Below the pieces are notes generated by a model. It did not search any database, was not told the origin of the DNA, and saw only the letters and a list, made by a program, of their open reading frames with translations. A DNA stretch of 64,000 nt from Victivallales bacterium (GTDB lineage Bacteria > Verrucomicrobiota > Lentisphaeria > Victivallales > JAUVCU01). Location: positions 1 to 64,000 of the forward strand of contig JAOZMT010000001.1 in assembly GCA_029934175.1 (NCBI GenBank). The letters are read 5' to 3'. The translations under genes were made by a program, and so were the position numbers. Shown here in pieces: positions 43,564-52,467 of the stretch (its first letter is position 1; every line of letters begins with the position of its first letter).

Positions 43564-45786
43564 CTATTTTTCAAAACAAAATTCAAAAACTTCTTCTATG
43601 CTTTTAACAAATTTGATATTGATTTTAGATTTTGTTTCTTCATCTATATCTGCTAAGTCAAATTTATTTCCAACTGGAATTAAGACATTTTTAATTCCTT
43701 CTCTAACAGCAGCAGTTATCTTTTCCTGTAATCCGCCAATTGGCAATACCTTTCCAGTTAAGCTCAATTCACCTGTCATTGCGATGTCTTCCTTAACTTT
43801 TTGTTGTTTAACTGCCGATAATACAGCAGTTGCAATAGCAATTCCAGCAGAAGGCCCATCTTTTGGAACAGCTCCTGGTATAGCATGGATGTAAATGTCA
43901 ACATCATTTGGCCAATCTTTATATAATCTTTTAACATTAGCGATAGCAATATTTACACTTTCCTTGATAACATCCTTCAAATTACCACTTATGTGAATTT
44001 TTTGTTTTTCTTCTTCTTTTGGAACTAATGTCACTTCAATGGGTAATATACTACCGCCTGTTCCAGATACTGCTAGGCCGTTTACGATGCCAATTCCTTC
44101 TAATTTATATTTATAGATTGGTTTTTGTAAATAATATTTCACATCATCTTTCGTTATTATTTCCTTTTTAATTCCTTTTTCAAAATAGTCTTTTAATGCT
44201 TTTCTCAAAATAGTTCTAATTTTTTCATCTAATTTTCTAACGCCAGCTTCATTGGTATATTCTTTGATAACTTTAATAATAGCTTCATCTTCAAATCTAA
44301 TATCAAATAACTTATCAATTCCAACTTCTTTCTTCTCTTTTGGAATTATATAATCTTTTGCAATATATAATTTTTCAATATCTGTATAGCCATTTAATTC
44401 TATAACTTCCAATCTATCTAATAGGATTGGATTAACATTTTCAATATAATTACCTGTTAAAATAAATAATACTTTACTTAAATCAAATGGTACTTCTAAC
44501 CAATGATCTCTAAATTCACGATTTACAGCAGGATCAAGAATTTCCAAAAGAGCAGCTTGTGGATCGCCATGTATTGAATATCGTCCGACTTTATCTATCT
44601 CATCTAATATTATTACAGGATTTTTAGATTTAGCCAAATGAATTCTTTGCATAATTACGCCTGCGCTAGAACCAACGTAGGTTCTGCGAAAACCTTTTAG
44701 AAAATGTGGATCAGAAACTCCACCCAATGATATTTGAATGCATTTTCTTCCTAGTGCTTTTGCAATTGATTGCGCCAAAGTAGTTTTTCCACATCCCATT
44801 GGGCCTATAAAAGTTAAAATATTAGATTTTGGCCCTTTTACTTTCCAAACAGCTAAATATTCTAAAATTCTTTCTTTTGCTTTTTCCATTCCATAATGTG
44901 TTTTATTTAAATGTTCTTTAATTGAATTTAAATCTAAATTATCTTCTGTATAAGTATTCCAAGGCAATTCAAGAACAAAATTAATATAATCTTCAATATT
45001 GCCAGCTTCAGGTGAATTTTCATTTATGGCAGTTAATCTTTCAATTTCCCTATCAAGTTTATCTTTAACTTCTTTTGGAAGTATGTTTTGTTTTTCTTTG
45101 ATTTTTTTCTTTAATTCTTCTACTCTCTTTTCAATACCAAGCTCCTTTTTTATAACTTCCATTTGTGCATGAAGAAAGTTTTTCTTTCCCCATTCTTCCA
45201 ATTTCTTTTGTGTTTTCATTTGAAGTTCTTTTTTCCATTCAATTGCCTTATTTTCTTTTAAAATATAAAATAATAATTTTTCAACTTTAATCTTTATGCT
45301 CCTTTCAAATAGAATTTCCTTTCTTGCTTCCATATCTGGGAGATATCCAGTTAATAGATGGATTCTATCCAAGAATGTATATTTTCCATCAGAGATAATA
45401 TCAGGATTGATTCTAATGATATTAGCGATTTTATTGATATAATCTTGTTGTTCTAATAGCATTAAATTATATGCCTTTTCTTCTTCTTCATTTATATCCC
45501 AATTGAGTTCAAATTCATAAATAAAACCATCTTCTTTAATTTCAGCAACATATCTCACAACTAGAAATAAGTTAATAAATTCATCTATTGTTAAAAATTC
45601 AGAAATAACACCTTTGTTTTCTTCATATTCAAGAAAAATTTTAAATTGCTTTTCCTTTCCAAAAAAATCAATTAATTTATTTTCACCTTTGATTCTAGTT
45701 GTTTGGAAAGGACAAGCAATAATTGTAGAAGGAATGACTGGCACTTCAATGACTTTGTCTTTATCTTTTAATTTTGCTACTTTCAT
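43564..45786 (-). CDS. lon: Lon-type ATP-dependent protease
   Basis: A 740-residue protein with the full Lon layout. An N-terminal substrate domain (divergent from host-type LonA) is followed by a coiled-coil linker, an AAA+ module with Walker A GPMGCGKTT and Walker B VIILDEID, and a C-terminal Ser-Lys protease domain with DGPSAG (Ser646) and LQEK (Lys689). The 43-residue dyad spacing equals that of E. coli LonA (784 residues). It should degrade specific proteins in the cytoplasm; targets are unknown. TAGGAG precedes the ATG. Confidence 0.92.
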   Translation of the reverse strand: MKVAKLKDKDKVIEVPVIPSTIIACPFQTTRIKGENKLIDFFGKEKQFKIFLEYEENKGVISEFLTIDEFINLFLVVRYVAEIKEDGFIYEFELNWDINEEEEKAYNLMLLEQQDYINKIANIIRINPDIISDGKYTFLDRIHLLTGYLPDMEARKEILFERSIKIKVEKLLFYILKENKAIEWKKELQMKTQKKLEEWGKKNFLHAQMEVIKKELGIEKRVEELKKKIKEKQNILPKEVKDKLDREIERLTAINENSPEAGNIEDYINFVLELPWNTYTEDNLDLNSIKEHLNKTHYGMEKAKERILEYLAVWKVKGPKSNILTFIGPMGCGKTTLAQSIAKALGRKCIQISLGGVSDPHFLKGFRRTYVGSSAGVIMQRIHLAKSKNPVIILDEIDKVGRYSIHGDPQAALLEILDPAVNREFRDHWLEVPFDLSKVLFILTGNYIENVNPILLDRLEVIELNGYTDIEKLYIAKDYIIPKEKKEVGIDKLFDIRFEDEAIIKVIKEYTNEAGVRKLDEKIRTILRKALKDYFEKGIKKEIITKDDVKYYLQKPIYKYKLEGIGIVNGLAVSGTGGSILPIEVTLVPKEEEKQKIHISGNLKDVIKESVNIAIANVKRLYKDWPNDVDIYIHAIPGAVPKDGPSAGIAIATAVLSAVKQQKVKEDIAMTGELSLTGKVLPIGGLQEKITAAVREGIKNVLIPVGNKFDLADIDEETKSKINIKFVKSIEEVFEFCFEK

Positions 45787-45826
45787 AAATCTTCTCCTAT
45801 GAGAAATTTTTGAAAAATAAAAATTT

Positions 45827-46000
45827 TTACCATACTATTGATATTGATTCAAGAACCACTTTTTTGCCACACCATTGGCATTTGTATGGAGGTTTATCTA
45901 TATAGATATTTTTTCCTGTCCATTGTTCGCAATATGGGCAATAAACATTTCCATTGATGCTTATATTTGGCTGCCAATAGACTTTTTTTATGTTTTTCAT
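45827..46000 (-). CDS. Small zinc-ribbon protein
   Basis: A 57-residue protein starting at 46000 with TAGGAGG upstream. CPYC and CQWC, 18 residues apart, form a four-Cys zinc ribbon. It is the first gene downstream of promoter P8 and precedes lon, so it may be a small regulator of that operon; the role is a guess. Confidence 0.65.
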   Translation of the reverse strand: MKNIKKVYWQPNISINGNVYCPYCEQWTGKNIYIDKPPYKCQWCGKKVVLESISIVW

Positions 46001-46036
46001 ATTATACCTCCTATGAAATTTTTTATGCTTTATAAA

Positions 46037-46065
46037 AATATAACAATTTTTCACACAAAAGTCAA
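46037..46065 (-). promoter_or_regulatory. Early promoter P8
   Basis: TTGACT (46065-46060), 17-bp spacer, TATATT (46042-46037). It reads into the zinc-ribbon and lon genes. The spacer ends AATTGT instead of AATGAT, and this copy has the best -10 of the family. Confidence 0.8.
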
Positions 46066-46080
46066 TAGGAATTCTCTAAA

Positions 46081-47574
46081 TTATTTAGTAGATTCAATGC
46101 TTCTAATTTTGTTAATAAATTTGGATAAAATTCGCATATTTACTTTTCTTTTTTCTTTTAAAGTTTTCAACATGAATTCATCTATTAAGTTTTTTGTAAT
46201 ATAATAATCCACATATACTGGTTTTTTCTGTCCATATCTATGTAATCTAGCAATACATTGTTTAATTGAACTTGGACTCCACGACAATTCACAAAAAATC
46301 ATTCTATTGCATACATCTTGTAGATTTAATCCATATTTTGCTGTTTCAATTTGTGCTATCAATAAATTTTTTTCATTTTTAAATTTTCTAATAATTTCAT
46401 CTCTATTTGAAGCATTTCCTAGCAGAACGACACAATCATCTGGAAAATGATGTGCTAGTATTAATGCAGTTTCTCTAAACCAAACCCAAACTATTATTTT
46501 TTCATTATTCTTTAGAATTTCTTTAATTTTTTCAATGACCTTATTTATTTTTGAACTTCCAAAATGTTTTATTTTATCATCCAATTTAATCCATCCGCTA
46601 CTAACTTCCATTTCCTTTATCAATCTGTTTTTTATAACTTGTAATTGCGCATCTTCATCTTCAAATATCAATCTTCTAATGTCATTTGCTAAAATATATT
46701 GTTGCTTGGAAGGTTTTTCAAAAATATAATTTTGTATTAATTTTGCATCTAACGACATTTCCTTTCCCTTCATTACTATACTGTTGCTTAATACTTTTTT
46801 ATTTAAATCTTCTTTTGCCCAAGGTCTAACTTTATAAATTGTATATTTACTCGTTCTAACACTATAAAAATAGTATTGCATAAATGTATGATAATTGTAT
46901 GGAAAAGTCCAAGGATTGATAATTGATAATTGCGTAAATAAATCATTTGGTCTATTCATTATTGGTGTTCCACTCAAAATGTATCTATATTTGATAGGTT
47001 TTATTAATCTAATCAATCTTCTGAATGTTTGACTTCTAATGTTTTTTATCCTAGTGCTTTCATCAATAACAATTACTTTTGAATTTGCATTTTTTAATTT
47101 ATAAAAAGATTCGGGTATTAATATGCGTTCATAATTAGTTACAATAATACATTGTTTATCTGGTATTTCTTCTTCAGGATAAAGTATAACTGGAAATTTT
47201 AAATCAAAAAATTTATTCAATTCGCTTTTCCATTGTGCTTTAATAGTCTTTGGACATAAGATTAATCCATTTCCATTGGTTTTTATCATCCTATTTATCA
47301 TTGCAATTGAACTGATATAAGTCTTACCACTTCCAACTTCCAAAAATAAAGCGGCACGAGCGTGCTTCAATACAAACTTGATTATTGGAATTTGATAGTC
47401 TAAAGGTGGTGTTTTGAGAAAATTAGGCAATTCTATAGATGATTCAAATTTTCCTTGATTGAATAGTTTACAATCATGTTGGTAAGTTTTAGCCCATTTT
47501 TTTAGCTTTACTAAATCAATTTTTTCATCTTCAATTAAATTAGCTCTATGTTTTAAGTTATAGATGCTTAACAT
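46081..47574 (-). CDS. SNF2-type DEAD-like helicase
   Basis: A 497-residue superfamily 2 helicase/translocase. Visible motifs are Q-like LDYQ, Walker A GSGKT (81-85), motif Ia LILCPKTIKAQW, motif II DEST (171-174; usually DEAH/DEGH), motif III SGTP (201-204), motif V ETAKYGLNLQ and motif VI CIARLHRYGQ. Length and motif VI resemble SNF2-like helicases of phages, which act on DNA in replication, recombination or packaging. No ribosome site is obvious before the ATG. Confidence 0.85.
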   Translation of the reverse strand: MLSIYNLKHRANLIEDEKIDLVKLKKWAKTYQHDCKLFNQGKFESSIELPNFLKTPPLDYQIPIIKFVLKHARAALFLEVGSGKTYISSIAMINRMIKTNGNGLILCPKTIKAQWKSELNKFFDLKFPVILYPEEEIPDKQCIIVTNYERILIPESFYKLKNANSKVIVIDESTRIKNIRSQTFRRLIRLIKPIKYRYILSGTPIMNRPNDLFTQLSIINPWTFPYNYHTFMQYYFYSVRTSKYTIYKVRPWAKEDLNKKVLSNSIVMKGKEMSLDAKLIQNYIFEKPSKQQYILANDIRRLIFEDEDAQLQVIKNRLIKEMEVSSGWIKLDDKIKHFGSSKINKVIEKIKEILKNNEKIIVWVWFRETALILAHHFPDDCVVLLGNASNRDEIIRKFKNEKNLLIAQIETAKYGLNLQDVCNRMIFCELSWSPSSIKQCIARLHRYGQKKPVYVDYYITKNLIDEFMLKTLKEKRKVNMRILSKFINKIRSIESTK

Positions 47575-47593
47575 TTTTGTTGATTATCTATCC

Positions 47594-47665
47594 TTAATAG
47601 ATTATTCTTCCTTTCCAAAGCCAAAGAATTATTGCTATCCAAATTAGTATTGCTAAAATTTGCAT
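47594..47665 (-). CDS. 23-residue membrane peptide
   Basis: A very short frame with a strong GGAGGG site 5 nt before the ATG. The product is almost one transmembrane helix (ILAILIWIAIILWLW) with a KGR end. It lies between the 47667 gene and the helicase. Confidence 0.5.
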   Translation of the reverse strand: MQILAILIWIAIILWLWKGRIIY

Positions 47666-47666
47666 T

Positions 47667-48032
47667 TTATCCCTCCAAAAAAATATCATCCACTTCAATG
47701 ATATTACTATTAAATAAATCAAAATTTCCGACTTTCATCATGGATTCTTTAATTTTCCTTTTCCATTCAAGGACCATTTCTGATGGCACTTCTTTTGCTA
47801 AAGGACAACCTTTGCATTGCTTTCTTAGCATCATTAATGCGCAAGTTCTTCGCCAATCTTCCGTTTTCACTCGGAATTTGTGTCTTTTGCACTCAAACCA
47901 AGGATAATCGGGTTCAATTATTTTAATTTTTCTTAATGGCAAAGTAACAGGATCATAATTTTTAGGCATTTTCTTTCCATATACTATTTTATTTCCTTCT
48001 TCATCTTCAATATAATCAACGTATTTTTTCAT
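47667..48032 (-). CDS. Hypothetical protein with Cys cluster
   Basis: A 121-residue protein with AAGGAGG upstream. A Pro-rich start is followed by CALMMLRKQCKGCPLAKEV, where the Cys spacing could bind metal or an Fe-S cluster. The C-terminus is helical and acidic. No family recognised. Confidence 0.55.
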   Translation of the reverse strand: MKKYVDYIEDEEGNKIVYGKKMPKNYDPVTLPLRKIKIIEPDYPWFECKRHKFRVKTEDWRRTCALMMLRKQCKGCPLAKEVPSEMVLEWKRKIKESMMKVGNFDLFNSNIIEVDDIFLEG

Positions 48033-48042
48033 AGTAACCTCC

Positions 48043-48231
48043 TTAGTAATGGATAGTTACTATTTTATCATCTTCATATACGACTACCATTTGACTGGCT
48101 TGTATTCTCTTAGTATATTTTTCTCTTATTATTATGACTTCCCAATATGGATCATTCGGCTCTGGCGGATGAACCATAACTTGATCTCCGTCTTTCCAAT
48201 CTATGCCATAACATAGCGTTTTTCCTATCAT
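48043..48231 (-). CDS. Hypothetical small beta protein
   Basis: A 62-residue protein with AAGGAG upstream. MVHPPEPNDPYWEVIIIREK and repeated strands suggest a small barrel. Function unknown. Confidence 0.5.
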   Translation of the reverse strand: MIGKTLCYGIDWKDGDQVMVHPPEPNDPYWEVIIIREKYTKRIQASQMVVVYEDDKIVTIHY

Positions 48232-48254
48232 TTTTTATCTCCTTATTTTCAGTA

Positions 48255-48452
48255 TTATTCATCACTTAGCTTTATAGTAAAAGTAACTAACTGCAAACCT
48301 ATTGTGATTAGTAAAGTATCTAAAACGGTAACTTTTATTCCAATATAATGTGAAAGAACCTTTAATAAAAGAAAAATTCCCAAAATCTTATTGAAAATGC
48401 GAGAATTAAATTCAACTAAGTCTTTATTAAGATTAGCCTTTATCCTTAACAT
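48255..48452 (-). CDS. Small membrane protein
   Basis: A 65-residue protein starting MLRIKANL at 48452, since GAAGGAG lies before that ATG. Two hydrophobic segments (KILGIFLLLKVLSHYIGI and LDTLLITIGLQLVTFTI) predict a two-helix membrane protein. A holin-like role is possible, but no lysin neighbours it. Confidence 0.55.
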   Translation of the reverse strand: MLRIKANLNKDLVEFNSRIFNKILGIFLLLKVLSHYIGIKVTVLDTLLITIGLQLVTFTIKLSDE

Positions 48453-48473
48453 CTTTGTCTCCTTCATGGCCCA

Positions 48474-48671
48474 TCAAAAATATTCCTTCTGCATAGCAAT
48501 TTCTGGTGTATCAAACATTTTCGCTTTAGGATTTCTAATCACTCTATACTCATATACTCTATTGCATTCCAAACATAATACGGCAAAATAGTCATCCCAA
48601 GGCAATAATAATCTATGTTTAGTTTCTCTTTTACAATATGGACATTTTCTTATAAAATCATAGTCTTTCAT
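48474..48671 (-). CDS. Small zinc-ribbon protein
   Basis: A 65-residue protein with CPYC near the start and CLEC 19 residues later, a zinc-ribbon spacing. GGAGAAG lies upstream. Function unknown. Confidence 0.6.
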   Translation of the reverse strand: MKDYDFIRKCPYCKRETKHRLLLPWDDYFAVLCLECNRVYEYRVIRNPKAKMFDTPEIAMQKEYF

Positions 48672-48672
48672 T

Positions 48673-48864
48673 TTACTCTTCTCCGATTATTTTTTTATAT
48701 ATTTTAATTAATGATAGGGAATGAGTTAATGCTACACCAATATAAATTATTGCTAATCCTAAACGATTAAGCCAACTTTGCATAATTGTTACTTCTGTAA
48801 CTTTCCAGCCAAGCCATATAAGTATGATTCCTAATATAATTGCAATGTAAGCTTTAACTTTCAT
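48673..48864 (-). CDS. Small membrane protein
   Basis: A 63-residue protein with two transmembrane segments (YIAIILGIILIWLGW and LGLAIIYIGVALTHSLSL) and a basic tail. AAGGAG lies upstream. Function unknown. Confidence 0.55.
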   Translation of the reverse strand: MKVKAYIAIILGIILIWLGWKVTEVTIMQSWLNRLGLAIIYIGVALTHSLSLIKIYKKIIGEE

Positions 48865-49024
48865 AATTTTTCTCCTTTTTCATTTTTTCAATTTTTAATA
48901 ATGTATCGGCAATATTATCCAAAACTTCATAATACTCATTTAATTCATTTCTCATTCTAATAATATTTTCTTCTATTCTTTGTACTATTTCAAGAATTTC
49001 TTTTATTTTACAATTTTTCTCCAT
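48854..49024 (-). CDS. 56-residue coiled-coil protein
   Basis: The start at 49024 follows GGAGTG. The product is an acidic/basic coiled coil (IKEILEIVQRIEENI, NELNEYYEVLDNIADTLLKI). It overlaps the upstream gene by 17 nt and the downstream gene by 11 nt in other frames. No family. Confidence 0.55.
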   Translation of the reverse strand: MEKNCKIKEILEIVQRIEENIIRMRNELNEYYEVLDNIADTLLKIEKMKKEKNYES

Positions 49025-49265
49025 AACATTCACACTCCTTTATTATTTTGTGATATTCATTAAGCTCTTTTAACAATCTAATAAATGCATCTATGAAACG
49101 TATATCCATTTTTAAATCAACTTCTGTGGAAAGATTATCCGTTCCTTTTATGTAGATGTAATCTTTATCCACTTCAATATCTAATTCCAAGACAAAATTA
49201 CTTTTTTCCCTTTGTATATTAGCAATATATTTGTGTGACTTTTTTCTTATTTCTAATTTTGCCAT
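49008..49265 (-). CDS. Hypothetical protein
   Basis: An 85-residue protein with GAAGG upstream. Beta-rich with alternating charges (KYIANIQREKSNFVLELDIEV), ending in a helix with CECYGEKL. No family recognised. Confidence 0.5.
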   Translation of the reverse strand: MAKLEIRKKSHKYIANIQREKSNFVLELDIEVDKDYIYIKGTDNLSTEVDLKMDIRFIDAFIRLLKELNEYHKIIKECECYGEKL

Positions 49266-49288
49266 TTTATACCTTCTTTTTTATTTTT

Positions 49289-49975
49289 TTATGGCCATTC
49301 GGCAATTATTTCCCATTTTTTAAGTAAATAAAATTTTCCTTCTTTATCTATTATTAAACTTGTACAGCTATCCAACATATCACCCAATTGGAAAATTACA
49401 TGTCCACTTTCTCTTTTTATAATTCCACACCAGTGCGTGTGTCCAAAAATTAAATTTTTATTTGCTTTGTAAGCATTATTCAATACTTTTTTAACTGTAA
49501 TATCATAAATTTTTTGCTTTTGTCCATATTTAGCTTTTCCTGGAGTAACAAAATATGGTATTAACCAACTAAAAAATTTATATAACCATACATGTTTACA
49601 TATAGGATCAAATTGATGTCCATGTAAGATACAGAATGTAGTTTCATTAACAGATATATAATCTCTATCGCTATCAGTATAAGATGGAAGCCCAAAAACT
49701 TTGCCAGATTCCATGTCGTGATTTCCTCTTAATAAAAATAGTCTATTTAGCTGCTTTAATTTCCTTAGTAAGCCTATTTCAATAATACCTTTTTTTCTAA
49801 CTTCATCTTCCTTACATTCTATTAATTCAAAAACATCACCTAACCCATAGACCTTAGCTTTGCTATAGTCTATAACCTTCATAAGCCATTCGGTAAAAAA
49901 TTCATTATTTCTTGGAATGTGACTGTCACTGAAAAACATTTTTTCAGCGTTTTTTAGAAGCTCTTTAATTTTCAT
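49289..49975 (-). CDS. Calcineurin-like metallophosphoesterase
   Basis: A 228-residue protein starting at 49975, where GGAGGA lies 9 nt upstream; the ATG at 49993 would place that site inside the gene. The metal motifs are complete: DSH (17-19), GLGDVFEL, RGNHD, LHGHQFD and FGHTH. The arrangement, including a hydrophobic insert (WLYKFFSWLIPYFV) after HGHQFD, recalls LpxH-like phosphoesterases. It is co-transcribed with Ku (18-nt overlap region), so a nuclease role in DNA ends is also conceivable. Confidence 0.8.
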   Translation of the reverse strand: MKIKELLKNAEKMFFSDSHIPRNNEFFTEWLMKVIDYSKAKVYGLGDVFELIECKEDEVRKKGIIEIGLLRKLKQLNRLFLLRGNHDMESGKVFGLPSYTDSDRDYISVNETTFCILHGHQFDPICKHVWLYKFFSWLIPYFVTPGKAKYGQKQKIYDITVKKVLNNAYKANKNLIFGHTHWCGIIKRESGHVIFQLGDMLDSCTSLIIDKEGKFYLLKKWEIIAEWP

Positions 49976-49993
49976 TTCAATCAATTCCTCCAT

Positions 49994-50701
49994 TTATTTT
50001 TTTCCATTGAGAGATTCCTTTAATAAATCAACAAGACTTGTTGCTACCTTTCCATTTTTCTTTTTAGCCCTTTTCTTTCTATTTGTCAAATCTAAGGCTA
50101 CCTGTTTTATAAATTCTCCCTTGTCAAAAAATGTGTATTCTTCCTTGTTTTTTTCCTTTACAATTCTATCAAAAAGTTCTTTTTCTTTTTTTGTCACTTT
50201 TACTTTTGGAATTTCAATTTTGATATCCCTAATTGGCCTTATCCGTGCCATGAGTAACTGTCCATCAGATGGAAATACAACAACATTAGTTATGTTTCCT
50301 CTTAAAATCATATGGCCTAACCATTTATAATTAGCTATTAGACTTATCAATTTATCATCTTTTTCTGCTTCCAATAGATATAACTCACCCGCAAAAAGCA
50401 ATGGATTGATTTCTTTTATTGTTTTAATCAAATTGATTACTTTGCCTTCATGCTTTAGCTGATTCAAATCTTCTTTATCAAAGAAAACTAACTTTTCATC
50501 ATCTAATTTGATTCCTTTCAATATCTCTGTAACTTCTTTTCCACAATTTCCACAAACCTTAACATATCTCACTCTTTCTTTGCAGCAAGATGAATATTCA
50601 TGAAAAACATTTCCATTAATGTCTTCATTTAATTTGTAAACGCCAACATTAGTACTTATTAAATCATTTACCTTAATTTTTAATGTTGCTATCTTTTTCA
50701 T
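49994..50701 (-). CDS. ku: Ku-type DNA end-binding protein
   Basis: A 235-residue protein matching bacterial Ku along its length: LISTNVGVYKLNEDI at the start, CCKERVRYVKVCGNCGKEV, EILKGIKLDDEKLVFFDKED, INPLLFAGELYLLEAEK, GHMILRGNITNVVVFPSDGQ and a basic Lys-rich C-terminus. Ku homodimers encircle DNA ends and recruit the ligase in non-homologous end joining. Bacterial Ku is usually 250-300 residues, so this is a compact version. AAGGAGG and promoter P7 lie directly upstream. Confidence 0.88.
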   Translation of the reverse strand: MKKIATLKIKVNDLISTNVGVYKLNEDINGNVFHEYSSCCKERVRYVKVCGNCGKEVTEILKGIKLDDEKLVFFDKEDLNQLKHEGKVINLIKTIKEINPLLFAGELYLLEAEKDDKLISLIANYKWLGHMILRGNITNVVVFPSDGQLLMARIRPIRDIKIEIPKVKVTKKEKELFDRIVKEKNKEEYTFFDKGEFIKQVALDLTNRKKRAKKKNGKVATSLVDLLKESLNGKK

Positions 50702-50720
50702 TTTTTACCTCCTTATTTTT

Positions 50721-50749
50721 CTAATAATCATTATTGATTTAAAAGTCAA
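50721..50749 (-). promoter_or_regulatory. Early promoter P7
   Basis: TTGACT (50749-50744), 17-bp spacer ending AATGAT, TATTAG (50726-50721). It drives Ku and the phosphoesterase. The TGA stop of the VWA gene lies inside the -35 hexamer. Confidence 0.85.
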
Positions 50750-52467
50750 GCCTTGCTTAAAATTTCATTTAAATTTTTGACATAGGCATCAAATGTTGGA
50801 GAAAGATATTTTTTAAAATACCTCATTAGTCTTGGAATATGTATTTTTCCCACTTGATCTAGAGCCAACTTTTTCCTTATCAATAAAAATATAATGTTTT
50901 GATTGTAACCAATCATTTTATCTATTCTTTCTAACTCATAAGGATAAAAATGCATATCTGTTAGAATTATAAATAATTTTTCATCGCTATCATTTAATCT
51001 ATTTATTTCTTGCTCAACTTTGCTATATGAAGTTCCACCACCAACATCTTTGAAAAATTCTTCTACATTTCCTTTTTTATTCCATCTATATACTTTAGTA
51101 TTGAATTTATAAAGTTCAAAATTATCCAAATCAGCATTTTTCTTAAAGGCTTTGACTGTTATTATCGCCCATTTGATTTGTTCAGGTGTCATGCTACTGC
51201 TTATATCAACAAAAAGATAAATCTTCTTTTCTTCCGCTTCAATAATTTCCATTTCAAATAAATTTGTAATATCTTTAGTAAACCAATTTTCTAATTCATT
51301 GGTTAAATGGATACCATTTTCAAGCTTTTGCCTAACTTCCTTTGGAATTATCTTTATTTTTTCTATACTCTCTTCATTCTTTTTGGTTAATCTTAAATTC
51401 CTATAATCATATATAGTTCTAAACAAATTAGTAATATCTTCAAAGCCTACGTTTCCGTTAACCATTGTTCTGTTAACGCTTGCCAATTTATATTTTAATT
51501 TATTAGCTTTCTTTCTTATATCTTCAAATTTAGAATAGCTTCCTATTTCCAATAGTTTGTAAAGGTCAAGTAATTGTTCACTGATTTTAATATTAAATGC
51601 TCTTTCAAATTCGTCTTTTGAAATTAATTTATCTTCAAGATTTTGTTCCAATAAACGATTAAGTAATACTTTATATTGACTAACTTGTGTTCTAATTTGC
51701 AAATTTTTTGATGGATCTTGTTTTTCATCCATTTCAGCTTTTACCACTGCTGCAATTTTTTTCAAATCTTCTTTTTCTTCTTCTGTAAATAACTGACTTT
51801 TGTTTATATCTGTATTAGTTACAATTTCTTTTGACTTTTTCTTTCTTTCTTTTGGAATTTCAATTTCCAAAAATCCTAAAATGTCATGTGCAAGTTCGAT
51901 TTCTTTATCTATGGACAATTTTTTAAATCTTAAAAAGTTTATAGCTTTACCAAACTTTTTGACTATTTCATAAGCAATTGCTTTTGCTTGATTATCAAAA
52001 CTAATATCTGGATAACAATAGTATAGATAAAGATGTAACAACACATTTATATACAAAGGATTTTTCTTAAAGGCTTCCAAATTATCTTCAATTACCTTTC
52101 GTGTAGCAAAATATCTAATTTTAGCCAAATTAGTATCTTTTAACTCCTTTTCCATCAAAGTTTTAGTATCAACTTTAATATCTTCTAATACATTAACAGT
52201 GAATTTTAATGCACTTGAACATCTATTTGCCAATTTCATTTGATAAGATACTGGCGTATATAAGATATGCGCTCTTTCATGGAATAATAGGTGTAATAGA
52301 ATTTGCCTATTTGCGTCATCAATTTCTGCATTTAAATATTTTTCAGGAATATAGATAATTCTTTCTTTCAAATCGGTTTTTGGTGTATCTTTTGTGGCTA
52401 TTATGTTTACATCTTCACTTTTAGTAAATGTATTAAAGATATATCTTAGACTTTCTAAATTATTCAT
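50746..52467 (-). CDS. VWA-domain protein with N-terminal HExxH (DUF2201-like)
   Basis: A 573-residue protein. LFHERAHILY gives an HExxH motif at 63-67, as in DUF2201/PF13203 putative metallopeptidases. Lys/Glu-rich helical linkers follow. A C-terminal VWA domain has an intact MIDAS: DISSS at 421-425, Thr in GGGTS near 479 and Asp in LTDM near 504. Its ATG overlaps the MoxR-type gene stop (ATGA), so the two are coupled. MoxR ATPases with VWA partners act as chaperones that remodel or load cofactors into proteins. Confidence 0.8.
   Translation of the reverse strand: MNNLESLRYIFNTFTKSEDVNIIATKDTPKTDLKERIIYIPEKYLNAEIDDANRQILLHLLFHERAHILYTPVSYQMKLANRCSSALKFTVNVLEDIKVDTKTLMEKELKDTNLAKIRYFATRKVIEDNLEAFKKNPLYINVLLHLYLYYCYPDISFDNQAKAIAYEIVKKFGKAINFLRFKKLSIDKEIELAHDILGFLEIEIPKERKKKSKEIVTNTDINKSQLFTEEEKEDLKKIAAVVKAEMDEKQDPSKNLQIRTQVSQYKVLLNRLLEQNLEDKLISKDEFERAFNIKISEQLLDLYKLLEIGSYSKFEDIRKKANKLKYKLASVNRTMVNGNVGFEDITNLFRTIYDYRNLRLTKKNEESIEKIKIIPKEVRQKLENGIHLTNELENWFTKDITNLFEMEIIEAEEKKIYLFVDISSSMTPEQIKWAIITVKAFKKNADLDNFELYKFNTKVYRWNKKGNVEEFFKDVGGGTSYSKVEQEINRLNDSDEKLFIILTDMHFYPYELERIDKMIGYNQNIIFLLIRKKLALDQVGKIHIPRLMRYFKKYLSPTFDAYVKNLNEILSKA

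Noticed and set aside
48255..48864. Holin pair among small membrane proteins
   Set aside because: Two-helix proteins are present, but no endolysin gene lies near and they sit in the early block, so a lysis role is unsupported.
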